Of a stretch of DNA of 64,000 bases, positions 1 to 9,597 are shown piece after piece. The DNA is from an uncultured Pelagibacteraceae bacterium (GTDB lineage Bacteria > Pseudomonadota > Alphaproteobacteria > Pelagibacterales > Pelagibacteraceae): contig CACNSS010000004.1 of the NCBI GenBank assembly GCA_902623215.1, forward strand, positions 1 to 64,000, read 5' to 3'. Below the pieces are notes generated by a model, which saw only the letters and a program-made list of their open reading frames with translations, was not told the DNA's origin and made no database searches. The position numbers and the translations under genes are program-made. How positions within the stretch are numbered: the first letter of the stretch is position 1; the number at the start of each line of letters is the position of its first letter.

Positions 1-362
1 GTAAATGAAATTAAATCTTTTATATCGACTGGCTTAGTGGAAATATCGAGGTTTTGAATTAAAAATTCATTTTTAAAAAAAGATAATAACGATATTTCAG
101 TTTTGATACTTTCTGTTTCAAGAACTTTTTTCTTATATATTATCTTTGAGCCTAAAATTTTTACATTTATTTTCAGCTCAATTGGCTTAAGCCTTAAATT
201 TACTTGTTTTAACTCAACATCAAAATCTTTATTAATATCAATTAATTTATTTTTTATCTGTGAATTGAACTTATTAGTTTTGATACCTACTAAACTAAAG
301 TAACTTATAAATCCAACTATTATAAAAACAAATATCAATATAATTTTTAAAAATATTTTCAT
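1..362 (-). CDS. AsmA-like membrane-anchored protein, N-terminal part (cut by window edge)
   Basis: The minus strand is open from the ATG at 362 to the window edge (about 120 residues, no stop). It begins with a lysine, then one long hydrophobic segment (about residues 4-22), followed by a basic beta-rich stretch with the motif RLKPIELKINV and a segment around SLLSFFKNEFLIQNLDIS. A single N-terminal anchor followed by amphipathic strands is typical of AsmA/YhdP/TamB-type envelope proteins, which are thought to help move phospholipids to the outer membrane. The ATG overlaps the TAA of prfB by one base (TAATG), suggesting translational coupling. The frame is certain; the family assignment is a pattern-based inference because most of the protein lies outside. 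Confidence 0.6.
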   Translation of the reverse strand, partial: MKIFLKIILIFVFIIVGFISYFSLVGIKTNKFNSQIKNKLIDINKDFDVELKQVNLRLKPIELKINVKILGSKIIYKKKVLETESIKTEISLLSFFKNEFLIQNLDISTKPVDIKDLISF

Positions 363-1454
363 TAGTTTTGGTACAAAGATTTTTCTAAAAATTCATCAAT
401 ATCGCCGTCTAATACTTTATCTGGATCTGAACTTTCGTAATTTGACCTATTATCTTTGACAAGTCTATATGGCTGTAAAACATAAGATCTAATTTGATGA
501 CCCCATCCTATTTCCGATTTTGTGGACTCATGACTTTGATTTTCTTTTTCTTTCTTTTTAATTTCAAAATCATAAAGTCTTGCCCTTAGCATGTTGAGAC
601 AGGTTTCTTTATTTTTATGTTGGGATCTCTCATTCTGACACTGAACAACAATTTTTGTGGGTAAGTGAGTAATCCTAACTGCGCTATCAGTAGTATTTAC
701 ATGTTGTCCTCCTGCCCCACTAGAGCGATAAGTATCAATTCTTAAATCTTTGTCTAATATTTCAATGTTAATGTTTTCATCTACAACAGGATAAACCCAG
801 ATACTTGCAAAACTTGTATGCCTCCTGGAGCCAGAATCAAATGGTGAAATTCTTACCAACCTATGTATTCCTGACTCTTTTTTTAACCATCCAAAAGCAT
901 AATCACCCTCAATGATAATTGTAGATGATTTTATTCCTGCCTCATCACCTTTGTGTTCACTAATCAAGTTTGATTTAAATTTTTTTTGTACTGACCATTT
1001 TAAATACATTCTTCTTAACATCTCTGCCCAGTCTTGACTTTCAGTTCCTCCTGCACCTGCATGAATTTCTATATAACAATTAAGTGCATCTGCTTCATTG
1101 GACAAAAAACATTTTATTTCATTTTTTTTTACTAATTCTCTTAAATCTTTGATATTTTTTAATAATTCATTTTGGATATTTATATTTTTTTCTTCTGAAG
1201 CTATCTTGCTCAATTCATCAAAATCATTTAAATCTGTAATTGATTTTTCGTGAGAATTTACCAAGTCCTCGTATAATTTTTTTTCTTTAATAATTCTTTG
1301 TGAATTAGATTTGTCTTTCCAAAAATTTGGATCTAGAAGTTTTTTATTATGTTCCTTTAATTTTATATCGATATTATTCTTTTCAAAGATACTCCTTTAC
1401 CCTTTGATTTATTTTTTCAATATCTTTTTTTAAATCAAAATATTTAGAGTCCAT
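362..1454 (-). CDS. prfB: Peptide chain release factor 2 with programmed +1 frameshift
   Basis: Release factor 2 recognises UAA/UGA stop codons and triggers peptidyl-tRNA hydrolysis. Translation starts at ATG 1454, reads 23 codons ending in CTT, meets an in-frame TGA at 1385-1383, and resumes in the +1 frame at GAA 1384-1382. The combined product is about 363 residues, matching the usual 365. The downstream part carries the RF2 recognition motif SPF, the peptidyl-transferase motif GAGGQ at about residue 250, and HAGAGGTESQDWA. Without the shift the downstream frame lacks the N-terminal helical domain. Its ATG overlaps the mrcA stop by one base and its stop overlaps the next start, so it sits inside a tight minus-strand operon. 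Confidence 0.96.
1383..1398 (-). promoter_or_regulatory. prfB autoregulatory +1 frameshift site
   Basis: On the minus strand the sequence reads AAAGGAG, TAT, CTT TGA, A. The internal Shine-Dalgarno-like AGGAG lies just before the slippery CTT codon and the in-frame TGA, which is the classic RF2 arrangement (E. coli has AGGGGGTATCTTTGA). When RF2 is scarce the ribosome slips forward on CTT instead of terminating, so RF2 controls its own synthesis. The reading frames on both sides join exactly across this site. Confidence 0.95.
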
Positions 1455-3790
1455 TAATAAAATCTTAATATATTATTAGTGACTAATCTATTATTATTTG
1501 AATATAATATTTTACCATCTACAATATTATTACTTTTATAAGCCTCTAAAATTGTATTCTTTGATGTAAATTTAGCCTTTTGACCTGTAGATGGATCAAT
1601 AACCATCATAGTTATACCTTTTGATACTTTAAATGGTCTTGCATCGGATTTTCGTATTGCTGATTGGACAAATTTTTTAAATATTGGTAAAGCTGTTTTT
1701 GAGCCAGTCTCAAATTTTCCTAAAGGTTCTGGATTATCCATCCCAACATAAACACCTATAACATAATTTGAGGTAAAACCTATAAACCAAGTATCAGTAT
1801 TCTCATTTGTGGTTCCTGTTTTACCTGCCAAATTTAAATTTAAATCTCTTAATTTTTTTCCAGTTCCTCTTTTAATCACTCCTTCCAACAATGATGTAAT
1901 TTGATAGGCTGTCTGGGGAGAAAAAACTTGCTTATAAGTATCTTTAATTTCAGGGTAATCATTCCCAGTAAATGAAATCATATTACAATTACTACAAGTT
2001 CGTTTATCATTGTTCAATATTGTATTTCCTTCACTATCTTGTATCCGGTCAACAAGAATTGGCGTGACTAACTTGCCTCCATTTATAAATGCTGAATAAG
2101 CTGATGTTAATTTTAAAAGAGTAGTCTCAGCAGAACCAAGTGAGATGGATAATAATTCATTCGGATCTTCATATATACCAAGATCTTTTGAAAATTGAGC
2201 TAAATTTTTCACACCTAGTTTTTGAGCTATTCTTACAGTCATCAAATTTCTAGACTTCTCTAATCCCACTCTTAATGTTGATGGTCCATAAAATTTTTTT
2301 CCATAATTTTCTGGTTTCCACATTTTTAAATCAGACCCTTGATCTAAAACTAAAGGTGCATCTAAAACTAAAGATGAAGGGGTATAATCATTCTCTAATG
2401 CTAATGCATAAACAAATGGTTTAAAAGCAGATCCTGGCTGTCTTAGTGCCTGCGAAGCTCTATTAAACTCACTTCTTTTAAAACTAAAACCTCCTGATAT
2501 AGCCATTACTCTTCCTGTAAAAGGATCCATTACTACTATTCCTCCATTAATTTTAGGGATTTGTTTTAAACTAAAATTATTTTCTGACGTTTGTTTAACA
2601 TAAATGATATCCCCAACTTTTAATAATTCATCTAATTCTTTTTTTGTCCAAGTAATATCACTATATCTAATTACACCCTCTGACTTATCTTTAGTTTCTA
2701 TTATTACGGAAAACTTATCTACTTTTTTTACTATAGCAATTTTCCAATTAATTGATTTTTCAAGCTCATATTGTTCAAGATTTTTAGACCATTTTTTATC
2801 GAATTTCACGTTTTTAATCGGTCCTCTCCAGCCTTTTCTTTTATCATATTCAATTAATCCATCTCTTAAGGATTCTGTAGCAATTCTTTGTAATTCTAAA
2901 TTGATTGGAGTATTAATATTAAATCCTTGCTTGTAAACTTTTTCATAAGTAAGTGTTTCAATTACATTTTTTCTCACATCCTCAATATAATATTGAGCAT
3001 CTTCTAAAAAAATTTTTTTTGATTTTTTTAATTGAATTTTTTGTAATTTAAAATTTTCATATTGCGTTTGATTAATAAAATTATTTTCTAATAAATTTTT
3101 TAATACCAAGTCTCTTCTGAATTTAGCTAAATCAGAATTTCGATAAGGATTGTACTTACTTGGTGCTTTTGGTAACGCCGCAAGCATAGCGGCTTCAATA
3201 TAGTTCAGCTCTTTAATTGATTTGTCAAAATACTCAAGGCTAGCTGCTGCTACTCCATATGCCCCACTGCCTAAATAAATTTGATTTAAATATAATTCTA
3301 ATATTCTTTCTTTGGAGAGTGCTCTTTCAATTCTAAAAGCCAGAATCGCCTCTTTTATTTTTCTATTTATACTAACTTCATTTGTTAGTAAGAAATTTTT
3401 TGCTACTTGTTGTGTAATTGTTGATGCACCTTCTAATCTTTTTGAGGTCAATATATTGCTAATATTATTGATTACAGCTCTAAGAACGCCTTTTGCGTCA
3501 ACCCCTGGGTGTGAAAAAAAGTTTTTATCCTCAGCAGATAAAAAGGCATTAATAACATTTTTTGGAATTGAATTATATGGAATAAATATTCTTTTTTCTT
3601 TTGAGAAATCTGAGACTAATTCACCATTGCCTGAATAAACCTTGCTTGATACTGGTGGTTTGTAATTCTTTAAAAACTTATAGTCAGGTATATTATTTGA
3701 AAAATTCCATAAAATTCCCATTATTGATATAAAGGAAATTAATGAAATTCCAATAATACCAATAAATATTTTTTTCAAAAATTGACTCAT
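1454..3790 (-). CDS. mrcA: Penicillin-binding protein 1A (bifunctional glycosyltransferase/transpeptidase)
   Basis: A class A PBP that polymerises and cross-links peptidoglycan at the periplasmic face of the inner membrane. The 778 residues show a cytoplasmic stub and one transmembrane helix (about 8-28), a GT51 glycosyltransferase domain with SAEDKNFFSHPG and EGASTITQQVAKNF, a linker/OB-like region, and a transpeptidase domain with the catalytic SxxK (RQPGSAFKPF), an SRN box (SxN) and KTGTT. Length fits PBP1A of alphaproteobacteria. It is first in a minus-strand operon with prfB and the AsmA-like gene, and is divergent from rne with about 98 bp between. All catalytic motifs are intact. Confidence 0.95.
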   Translation of the reverse strand: MSQFLKKIFIGIIGISLISFISIMGILWNFSNNIPDYKFLKNYKPPVSSKVYSGNGELVSDFSKEKRIFIPYNSIPKNVINAFLSAEDKNFFSHPGVDAKGVLRAVINNISNILTSKRLEGASTITQQVAKNFLLTNEVSINRKIKEAILAFRIERALSKERILELYLNQIYLGSGAYGVAAASLEYFDKSIKELNYIEAAMLAALPKAPSKYNPYRNSDLAKFRRDLVLKNLLENNFINQTQYENFKLQKIQLKKSKKIFLEDAQYYIEDVRKNVIETLTYEKVYKQGFNINTPINLELQRIATESLRDGLIEYDKRKGWRGPIKNVKFDKKWSKNLEQYELEKSINWKIAIVKKVDKFSVIIETKDKSEGVIRYSDITWTKKELDELLKVGDIIYVKQTSENNFSLKQIPKINGGIVVMDPFTGRVMAISGGFSFKRSEFNRASQALRQPGSAFKPFVYALALENDYTPSSLVLDAPLVLDQGSDLKMWKPENYGKKFYGPSTLRVGLEKSRNLMTVRIAQKLGVKNLAQFSKDLGIYEDPNELLSISLGSAETTLLKLTSAYSAFINGGKLVTPILVDRIQDSEGNTILNNDKRTCSNCNMISFTGNDYPEIKDTYKQVFSPQTAYQITSLLEGVIKRGTGKKLRDLNLNLAGKTGTTNENTDTWFIGFTSNYVIGVYVGMDNPEPLGKFETGSKTALPIFKKFVQSAIRKSDARPFKVSKGITMMVIDPSTGQKAKFTSKNTILEAYKSNNIVDGKILYSNNNRLVTNNILRFY

Positions 3791-3888
3791 TTTAATTCCA
3801 TTATACTTAGGAATTTGTTAAAGATATGGCATAAAGAATACACAAAATTTACTATGAACTATTTAATTAATAAATCACGAAAAAAATT

Positions 3889-5661
3889 ATGGACAAAAAT
3901 TTATACATCGATGCATCGCATCCAAATGAAACAAGAGTTGTACTTAAATCAAATGATAGTATTGAAGATTACGAATACGAAGGTTTAAAGAATAATTTAA
4001 TCAAAAATAACATCTACCTAGGCAAAGTTAGTAGAATTGAACCATCCCTCCAGGCAGCATTTGTAGATTTTGGACGAGAACGACACGGTTTTCTTTCTTT
4101 CAACGATATTCAGTCAGATTATTATCAAATTCCTAGGAGTGATCTGGAATTAATCAAATTAGAGGAGGAGAAGGCTCGTGAGGAATTATCAAAAAAAGTT
4201 GAAGAGAAGGAAGAGGAACGTATCGCAGAAGGTAATTTGGAATTAGAGGATCCAATTGAAGTAAAAAATCAGGAAGAAAAAGAAAATTTTGATAATTTAA
4301 AAGAGAGAAAAAATAAAACTAAATTTAAAAGATATAAAATTCAAGAGGTTATCAAGCCAAATCAAGTAATCCTTGTTCAGGTAATTAAAGATGAGCGGGG
4401 TCAAAAAGGAGCTGCACTAAGTACTTTTATTTCAATTGCTGGTAAATACATTGTTTTAATGCCTAATACTCCAAAAGGTGGAGGAATTTCAAGAAAGATA
4501 TTTAATCCAGCTGATAGAAAAAAAATTCGATCCATACTTAATGAAATTGAAATACCAAAAGAGATGGGTTTGATTGTAAGAACTGCTGGAAGTAACAAAA
4601 CAAAAAATGAGATAAATCATGATTTAACCACGTTAATTAATACTTGGAATCAAATAAAAGAGAATGCAATTAATTCTATTGCTCCCTCTCTTATTCATCA
4701 GGAGAGTGAAATTATAAAAAGAACACTTAGAGACATGTATGATGAGAATACAAAAACAGTAATTATTGAAGGAAATGAAGGATACAAAAAAGCACAAAAT
4801 TTTATGAAAATGATGATGCCATCACATTTAAAAAAAATTAAAAAATATAGAGGTAAGAGTCCTTTGTTTATAGATGAAGGTATTGAGCAAAAACTTAATC
4901 AAATCTTTGATACAGAAATAAAGTTGAAGTCTGGTGGGTACTTAGTAATAAATCCTACGGAGGCCTTAGTGTCAATCGATATAAATTCAGGTAGTTCGAT
5001 AAGACAAAAAAATGTTGAAAGTACTGCTTTAGACACCAATCTAGAAGCGGCAGATGAAATCGCTAGACAAATAAAAATTAGAGACTTGTCAGGACTAATA
5101 ATAATTGATTTTATTGATATGCTTAGCTATGGAAATAGAAAACTAGTTGAAAGAAGACTAAAAGAAAAATGTAGAGCTGATAGAGCTAGAATTCAAATTG
5201 GGCGAATAAGTAACTTCGGCTTATTAGAAATGTCTAGACAAAGATTAAGGGAAAGTGCCGTTAAATGGAAAATAAATCTTACTGACGAATCCTTTGCTTT
5301 AAAAATTTTGAAATTAGTGGAGTTAAAAACAGTTTTAAATAAAGCAAAATATGTAACTTTAAAAGTTTGTGAAAAAATTTCCAATTTTTTAAAAGTAAAT
5401 TTTATTGAGGACTTAAAATATTTTGAGAAGAAAAATAAAATGAAAATAGATATAGTTACAGATAATAATTTGATTATTCCTGAATATATAATTGATTTAA
5501 AAAATAAATCAAAAAAAACTATTGAATTAATAGAGCATTATGAAAAATTAAAAGACCTAGATACAATAAAATCAAATGAAAATATAATTCAACTTAAAAA
5601 TAAAAAAACATTTAAAAAAAAAGTATTCAAAAAAAAAAGATTTTACAAAAAAGCTAAATAA
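3889..5661 (+). CDS. rne: Ribonuclease E/G family endoribonuclease, short form
   Basis: Endoribonuclease for mRNA decay and rRNA/tRNA processing. Of 590 residues, the first ~150 form an S1 RNA-binding domain split by a highly charged Glu/Lys insertion (about 88-145), as in other alphaproteobacterial RNase E. The catalytic core follows with the two metal-binding Asp in SIDINSGSS (about 364) and IIDFIDM (about 407), then MSRQRLRES at about 447. The CPxC Zn-link expected soon after MSRQRL is absent; only two other cysteines occur (in KCRAD and KVCEK). The C-terminus is a short Lys/Phe-rich tail instead of a long degradosome scaffold. It converges on thiG with overlapping stops. Family certain; RNase E versus G naming is by convention. 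Confidence 0.93.
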   Translation: MDKNLYIDASHPNETRVVLKSNDSIEDYEYEGLKNNLIKNNIYLGKVSRIEPSLQAAFVDFGRERHGFLSFNDIQSDYYQIPRSDLELIKLEEEKAREELSKKVEEKEEERIAEGNLELEDPIEVKNQEEKENFDNLKERKNKTKFKRYKIQEVIKPNQVILVQVIKDERGQKGAALSTFISIAGKYIVLMPNTPKGGGISRKIFNPADRKKIRSILNEIEIPKEMGLIVRTAGSNKTKNEINHDLTTLINTWNQIKENAINSIAPSLIHQESEIIKRTLRDMYDENTKTVIIEGNEGYKKAQNFMKMMMPSHLKKIKKYRGKSPLFIDEGIEQKLNQIFDTEIKLKSGGYLVINPTEALVSIDINSGSSIRQKNVESTALDTNLEAADEIARQIKIRDLSGLIIIDFIDMLSYGNRKLVERRLKEKCRADRARIQIGRISNFGLLEMSRQRLRESAVKWKINLTDESFALKILKLVELKTVLNKAKYVTLKVCEKISNFLKVNFIEDLKYFEKKNKMKIDIVTDNNLIIPEYIIDLKNKSKKTIELIEHYEKLKDLDTIKSNENIIQLKNKKTFKKKVFKKKRFYKKAK

Positions 5662-6427
5662 TTCCTTTCAAAGGTGAAGATGCGCTACCCATTAGATTTT
5701 TTTGAATTCTACCTGATAAATAAGATTGTCTTCCTGCTATCACTGCATTCTTAAATGCAAGAGCCATGTCAAAAGGTTTTTTGGCTTTTGCTATAGCAGT
5801 GTTAACTAAAACACCATCGCATCCAAGCTCCATCGCTATGGTAGCATCCGAAGCTTGTCCAAGACCTGCATCAATAATTAAAGGTAATTTTATTTCTTTT
5901 CTAATTATCTTAATATTTATCTGATTTTGTATACCAAGGCCAGAGCCGATTGGAGCAGCTAATGGCATAATAGCACAAGCTCCGGCGTTTTCTAGTCTCT
6001 TAGCCATCAAGGGATCATCGTTACAATAGACCATAACTTTGAATCCCTCTTTGGATAAAACCTCAGTCGACTTCAGTGTTTCAATCATTTCTGGAAATAA
6101 ATTTTTTTTATCCCCCAAAACTTCAAGTTTTACTAATTTCCATCCTCCAATCTCTCTTGCTAATCTTAATGTTCTTAAAGCATCTTTTGAGCTAAAACAG
6201 CCTGCGGTATTTGGCAGATAAGTAATTTTCTTTGGATCAATATAATCCATTAACACAGCTTTTTTTTTATCAGTTATATTAACTCTCCTTACAGCTACAG
6301 TAACTATACTTGCACCTGATAACTTCACCGCCTTAGCACATTGTGACATGCTTTTATATTTTCCTGTTCCAACAATCAAACGGGATTTAAAATTTTTTCC
6401 AGCAATTATAAATTCATCTTTTTTCAA
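5654..6427 (-). CDS. thiG: Thiazole synthase ThiG
   Basis: ThiG condenses 1-deoxyxylulose-5-phosphate, dehydroglycine and ThiS thiocarboxylate sulfur to the thiamine thiazole. Visible signatures are the start [10 protein letters not shown], the Schiff-base lysine region [18 protein letters not shown] and the C-terminal glycine-rich GSASSP. I place the start at TTG 6427: a GGAGG lies 8 bases upstream, while an alternative TTG at 6442 would put that GGAGG inside the gene. It follows thiS by one base. SAR11 strains are known to need an HMP-type pyrimidine precursor but keep thiazole genes, which fits finding thiS-thiG here. Its stop overlaps the rne stop in the opposite direction. Confidence 0.94.
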   Translation of the reverse strand: MKKDEFIIAGKNFKSRLIVGTGKYKSMSQCAKAVKLSGASIVTVAVRRVNITDKKKAVLMDYIDPKKITYLPNTAGCFSSKDALRTLRLAREIGGWKLVKLEVLGDKKNLFPEMIETLKSTEVLSKEGFKVMVYCNDDPLMAKRLENAGACAIMPLAAPIGSGLGIQNQINIKIIRKEIKLPLIIDAGLGQASDATIAMELGCDGVLVNTAIAKAKKPFDMALAFKNAVIAGRQSYLSGRIQKNLMGSASSPLKGII

Positions 6428-6428
6428 A

Positions 6429-6650
6429 CTAACCGCCTCCAATGAAGTGAACTATTTCTACTTTATCATTATTTCTTAAAATTTGTTTATTTAGTTTTTT
6501 TTTATCTATTATTTCATGATTTAACTCTATGGCCACTTTTTTTAATGGTATTTTTAAAGTTTTTAAAAGATCAGACAAATTTGTATTATTTTTTATAAAT
6601 TTAAAACTACCATTTAATCTGATTTTTATTTTTTTTATTTTTTTCATCAT
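6429..6650 (-). CDS. thiS: Sulfur carrier protein ThiS
   Basis: A 73-residue ubiquitin-fold sulfur carrier for thiazole formation. It ends in the required C-terminal Gly-Gly (HFIGGG), which is adenylated and thiocarboxylated. The N-terminal half reads [11 protein letters not shown], and [13 protein letters not shown] is typical of the last strand. The frame is open further upstream but that extension is hydrophobic and would run through the aroQ start, so ATG 6650 (or 6647) is preferred. Paired with thiG; the codons of the terminal glycines also supply the thiG ribosome-binding site. Confidence 0.9.
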   Translation of the reverse strand: MMKKIKKIKIRLNGSFKFIKNNTNLSDLLKTLKIPLKKVAIELNHEIIDKKKLNKQILRNNDKVEIVHFIGGG

Positions 6651-6663
6651 ATATAAAAGCTGA

Positions 6664-7110
6664 ATGAATAATAAAATAATTATTATCAATGGTCCAAATC
6701 TTAATCTATTAGGTGAAAGAGAACAATCACAATATGGCTCAGTTACTTTTGAAGAACTAAAAGAAATCTGTGCTAAAAAATCAAATGAATTAGGTCTAAA
6801 ATTAGAATTTTTTCAATCTAATATTGAAGGAGAACTAGTGAATATAATTCAAGAGTCCAGAAAAAAATTTGATGGAATTATAATAAATGCTGCTGCTTTC
6901 ACACATACATCAGTTGCTATACGAGATGCTTTGAATATATTTAAAAGACCAATTATAGAATTACATATATCAAATATATATAAGAGAGAAGAATTTAGAC
7001 AAAAATCTCTTTTAAGTGATATAGTTACAGGTGGAATTTTTGGACTGGGTATAGACGGTTATATTTTAGCCATAATTTCTATGCAAAAGCTTTTAGAAAA
7101 TGAAAATTGA
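6664..7110 (+). CDS. aroQ: 3-dehydroquinate dehydratase, type II
   Basis: Shikimate-pathway enzyme converting 3-dehydroquinate to 3-dehydroshikimate. The 148 residues show the family hallmarks INGPNLNLLGERE at the N-terminus, the lid region QYGSVTF (catalytic Tyr), FFQSNIEGELV, NAAAFTHTSVAIRDAL and ELHISNIYKREEFR with the catalytic His. Length equals the dodecameric type II class. It starts 13 bp from thiS on the other strand and overlaps accB by 11 bases, heading an aroQ-accB-accC operon that is common in proteobacteria. Confidence 0.96.
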   Translation: MNNKIIIINGPNLNLLGEREQSQYGSVTFEELKEICAKKSNELGLKLEFFQSNIEGELVNIIQESRKKFDGIIINAAAFTHTSVAIRDALNIFKRPIIELHISNIYKREEFRQKSLLSDIVTGGIFGLGIDGYILAIISMQKLLENEN

Positions 7111-7534
7111 TAAAAAAATAATTAAAGAATTAACTGAATACTTAGATGAATTCAAACTCACTGAATTAGAATATACAGTTAAGGATACCAAAATTAAAGT
7201 TTCAAAAAATAATGTATCGGTTAACAGCGAATCTTTTCCAAATCCAAAATTTGTTTCCACATCAAGTCCAGATCCAAAAATTTTAGATAATGTAATCTCT
7301 GGTATTGAAATTAAATCTCCAATAATTGGAACTGCATATCACGCACCGGAACCTGGAGCGAAGAAATTTGTTGAAGTTGGGAAAAAAATTAAAAAAGGTG
7401 ATACAGTTATGATTGTTGAGGCCATGAAAACAATGAATCATGTTCCTTCAAATGCAAATGGTGTCGTAAAAAAAATTTTGGTTAACGATGGACAACCTGT
7501 TGAATTTGGCCAAGTCTTAGTCATATTAGAGTAA
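7100..7534 (+). CDS. accB: Biotin carboxyl carrier protein of acetyl-CoA carboxylase
   Basis: Carries the biotin that shuttles carboxylate from AccC to the carboxyltransferase, for malonyl-CoA and fatty-acid synthesis. The 144-residue protein has an N-terminal helical segment, a short Ser/Pro/Asn-rich linker and a C-terminal biotinyl domain with the biotinylation motif EAMKTMNHV (the Lys is modified) followed by EFGQVLVILE. The start overlaps aroQ and the stop overlaps the accC ATG by one base (TAATG), indicating coupled translation with its partner. Confidence 0.96.
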   Translation: MKIDKKIIKELTEYLDEFKLTELEYTVKDTKIKVSKNNVSVNSESFPNPKFVSTSSPDPKILDNVISGIEIKSPIIGTAYHAPEPGAKKFVEVGKKIKKGDTVMIVEAMKTMNHVPSNANGVVKKILVNDGQPVEFGQVLVILE

Positions 7535-8871
7535 TGTTTAAGAAAATCTTAATCGCAAATCGCGGAGAAATTGCAGTTAGAGTAATAAGAGCATGTAAAG
7601 AATGGGGAATTTCTACTGTTGCTGTTCACTCAGATGTTGACAGAAATAGCATGCATGTAAAATTAGCTGATGAGAGTGTTTGCATTGGCTCACATCAGCC
7701 TTCCAGTAGTTATTTGAATATACCGGCTTTGTTGTCTGCTATAGATCTTACAGGGGCTGAAGCTGTCCATCCAGGCTATGGTTTTTTATCAGAAAATGCA
7801 AACTTTGCGAGAATGTTGGAAGAAAATAAAATAAAATTTATTGGTGCATCATCTAAGCATATAGAAATGATGGGTGACAAAATTCAAGCTAAAAAAATTG
7901 CAAAAGAAAATGGTCTACCAGTTATTGAAGGATCAGAGGGGGGAGTTAAGAATGTAGTTGAGGCAAAAGAACTCTCTAAAAAAATTGGGTTTCCAGTTTT
8001 AATCAAAGCTTCTGGCGGGGGTGGTGGAAAAGGGATGAAAATTGTTCAGAATGAGGAAGATTTTGATTTGTTATTTTCAACTGCTAGATCAGAAGCAAAA
8101 AAATATTTCGGTAACGATGAGGTCTACATTGAAAAATTTTTTCAAAATCCTAGGCATATTGAGGTACAGATATTATCTGGAGAGAATAGGACAGTTCATT
8201 TGCATGAGAGAGATTGTTCTGTTCAAAGAAGACATCAAAAATTAATTGAGGAAACTCCAAGTCCAGTTTTAAATGATGAAATTAGAAAAGATCTTTTTGA
8301 AAAAACTGTCAGCATGGTAAGTAAAATTGGATACAAAGGTGCTGGAACTGTGGAGTTTATATATGAAGATGGGAAATTTTATTTTTTAGAAATGAATACG
8401 AGAGTACAAGTAGAACATCCAGTTTCTGAGATGGTTACTGGTATAGATATTATCAAAGAACAAATATGGATAGCTTTTACGGGAGAAACTGCATTAGAAC
8501 AATCAGATGTTAATCCAAGAGGTCATGCTATAGAATGTAGAATTAATGCAGAAGATCCAAGTAATAATTTTCAACCTTCTCCAGGAACTATAACAATGTG
8601 TAATCAGCCATCAGGATTTAGAACTAGAGTGGATGGTGCAATTTTTCAAGGTTACAAGGTTACTCCATATTATGATAGCTTGATTTGTAAACTGATTTGC
8701 CATGGAAGAAATAGAACAGAGGCTATTCAGAGAATGAATAGATCTCTTGATGAATTTGTGATTGATGGAATTACAACAACTATACCTTTGCACAAAAAAT
8801 TGCTGAATCATAAAAAGTTTATTAATTCAGATTTTAATGTTAGTTGGCTTGATAATGAAAAAATTGTTTAA
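7534..8871 (+). CDS. accC: Biotin carboxylase subunit of acetyl-CoA carboxylase
   Basis: ATP-dependent carboxylation of biotin on AccB. The 445 residues start with FKKILIANRGEIAVRVIRA (biotin carboxylase N-domain), include the ATP-grasp glycine loop ASGGGGGKGMKI, the HLHERDCSVQRRHQK segment and FLEMNTRVQVEHPVSE with catalytic Glu/Arg, and end with the C-domain (GHAIECRINAEDP). Full length and intact. Its TAA overlaps the stop of the convergent DUF2155 gene by four bases, leaving no room for a terminator. Confidence 0.97.
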   Translation: MFKKILIANRGEIAVRVIRACKEWGISTVAVHSDVDRNSMHVKLADESVCIGSHQPSSSYLNIPALLSAIDLTGAEAVHPGYGFLSENANFARMLEENKIKFIGASSKHIEMMGDKIQAKKIAKENGLPVIEGSEGGVKNVVEAKELSKKIGFPVLIKASGGGGGKGMKIVQNEEDFDLLFSTARSEAKKYFGNDEVYIEKFFQNPRHIEVQILSGENRTVHLHERDCSVQRRHQKLIEETPSPVLNDEIRKDLFEKTVSMVSKIGYKGAGTVEFIYEDGKFYFLEMNTRVQVEHPVSEMVTGIDIIKEQIWIAFTGETALEQSDVNPRGHAIECRINAEDPSNNFQPSPGTITMCNQPSGFRTRVDGAIFQGYKVTPYYDSLICKLICHGRNRTEAIQRMNRSLDEFVIDGITTTIPLHKKLLNHKKFINSDFNVSWLDNEKIV

Positions 8872-9269
8872 TAACATTTAACAAGCCATATATCATAAAC
8901 TGGATGATCAAATGGTGTTATTGACGGACTAGAGGAGAACATCCAGCCATTAAACACAAAAACATCATCATTACTTTTTTTGCTTAAATCTTTTACTTGA
9001 ATATAAGCTGTAATTTCTGGATTATCGTCAAATTTTGAATTTCTACATTTCATACTTCTTATTGAAAGATCTTTGTGTCTGATTTCATCACCATTTTTAA
9101 GTTTAACTAATATATTTTTAGAACTTATTTTATCTAATACTTTAATTTCTGTAATAGCACCCTCTAAGTCTGAATTGGAACTTAAATTGTTATAAAAATT
9201 AAAAGATAAAAAAAAGACAAAGAATAGAAGTTTTAATTCAATTTTTCCAAGTCTTATATTTTTTTTCAT
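8868..9269 (-). CDS. DUF2155 family secreted protein
   Basis: A small exported protein of unknown biochemical function, conserved in alphaproteobacteria next to the NDUFA12 homologue and accBC. It has an N-terminal hydrophobic signal (about residues 11-25), then the DUF2155 core: AITEIKVLDKI, two conserved Cys (in MKCRN and the C-terminal VKCY), and the diagnostic NGWMFSSSPSITPFDHPVYDIWL. The final cysteine near the end is conserved and might pair with the first. ATG 9269 or 9275 are both possible; both overlap the upstream NDUFA12-like gene. Family assignment is firm, role unknown. Confidence 0.85.
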   Translation of the reverse strand: MKKNIRLGKIELKLLFFVFFLSFNFYNNLSSNSDLEGAITEIKVLDKISSKNILVKLKNGDEIRHKDLSIRSMKCRNSKFDDNPEITAYIQVKDLSKKSNDDVFVFNGWMFSSSPSITPFDHPVYDIWLVKCY

Positions 9270-9597
9270 TAACATTCTTATTTTTATTTGGATAATAGGC
9301 GGACTCTGTTCCAGTTAAATTTGGCTTATGAGGTTTCTGCCATTTGTATTTTTCTAATTTATGGTTTTTTTCAATTTTGTTAGAAGTAAAATGTATCCAT
9401 GAAAACCATTCTACTGGAATTTTACTTGCATCGACTTCGTCAGCATAAATAACCCATCTCTTTCCTTTTTTGCTTTGATAATATTTATTTCCAAAATCAT
9501 CTTTTCCAACAAATTTTCCAAAAAAAATAGTTTTTAATCTTGTTCCAAATGTATCACGATTCCACCAGGTGAAAATTTTATAAAAAAATGTCAACAT
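9238..9597 (-). CDS. NDUFA12/B17.2-like NADH:ubiquinone oxidoreductase accessory subunit
   Basis: A 119-residue homologue of the mitochondrial complex I supernumerary subunit NDUFA12 (bacterial B17.2-like), one of the accessory subunits shared by alphaproteobacteria and mitochondria. The family pattern is visible: TFGTRLKTIFFGKFVGKDDFGNKYY, the aromatic-rich KRWVIYADEVDASKIPVEWFSWIH, and a C-terminal HKPNLTGTESAYYP. It overlaps the DUF2155 gene downstream. Expected to sit on the cytoplasmic arm of complex I. In many relatives the aat gene lies between accC and this pair; it is absent here. Confidence 0.88.
   Translation of the reverse strand: MLTFFYKIFTWWNRDTFGTRLKTIFFGKFVGKDDFGNKYYQSKKGKRWVIYADEVDASKIPVEWFSWIHFTSNKIEKNHKLEKYKWQKPHKPNLTGTESAYYPNKNKNVNEKKYKTWKN

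Noticed and set aside
103..303. Plus-strand 66-residue open frame
   Set aside because: It lies antisense inside the AsmA-like N-terminal frame on the minus strand and has no family features.
3782..3988. Plus-strand 68-residue frame between mrcA and rne
   Set aside because: It overlaps the true rne start in another frame and contains no recognisable motif.
6427..6442. Longer ThiG start at 6442
   Set aside because: Its extra residues are encoded by the strong GGAGG site and thiS stop region; the shorter TTG at 6427 is better placed.
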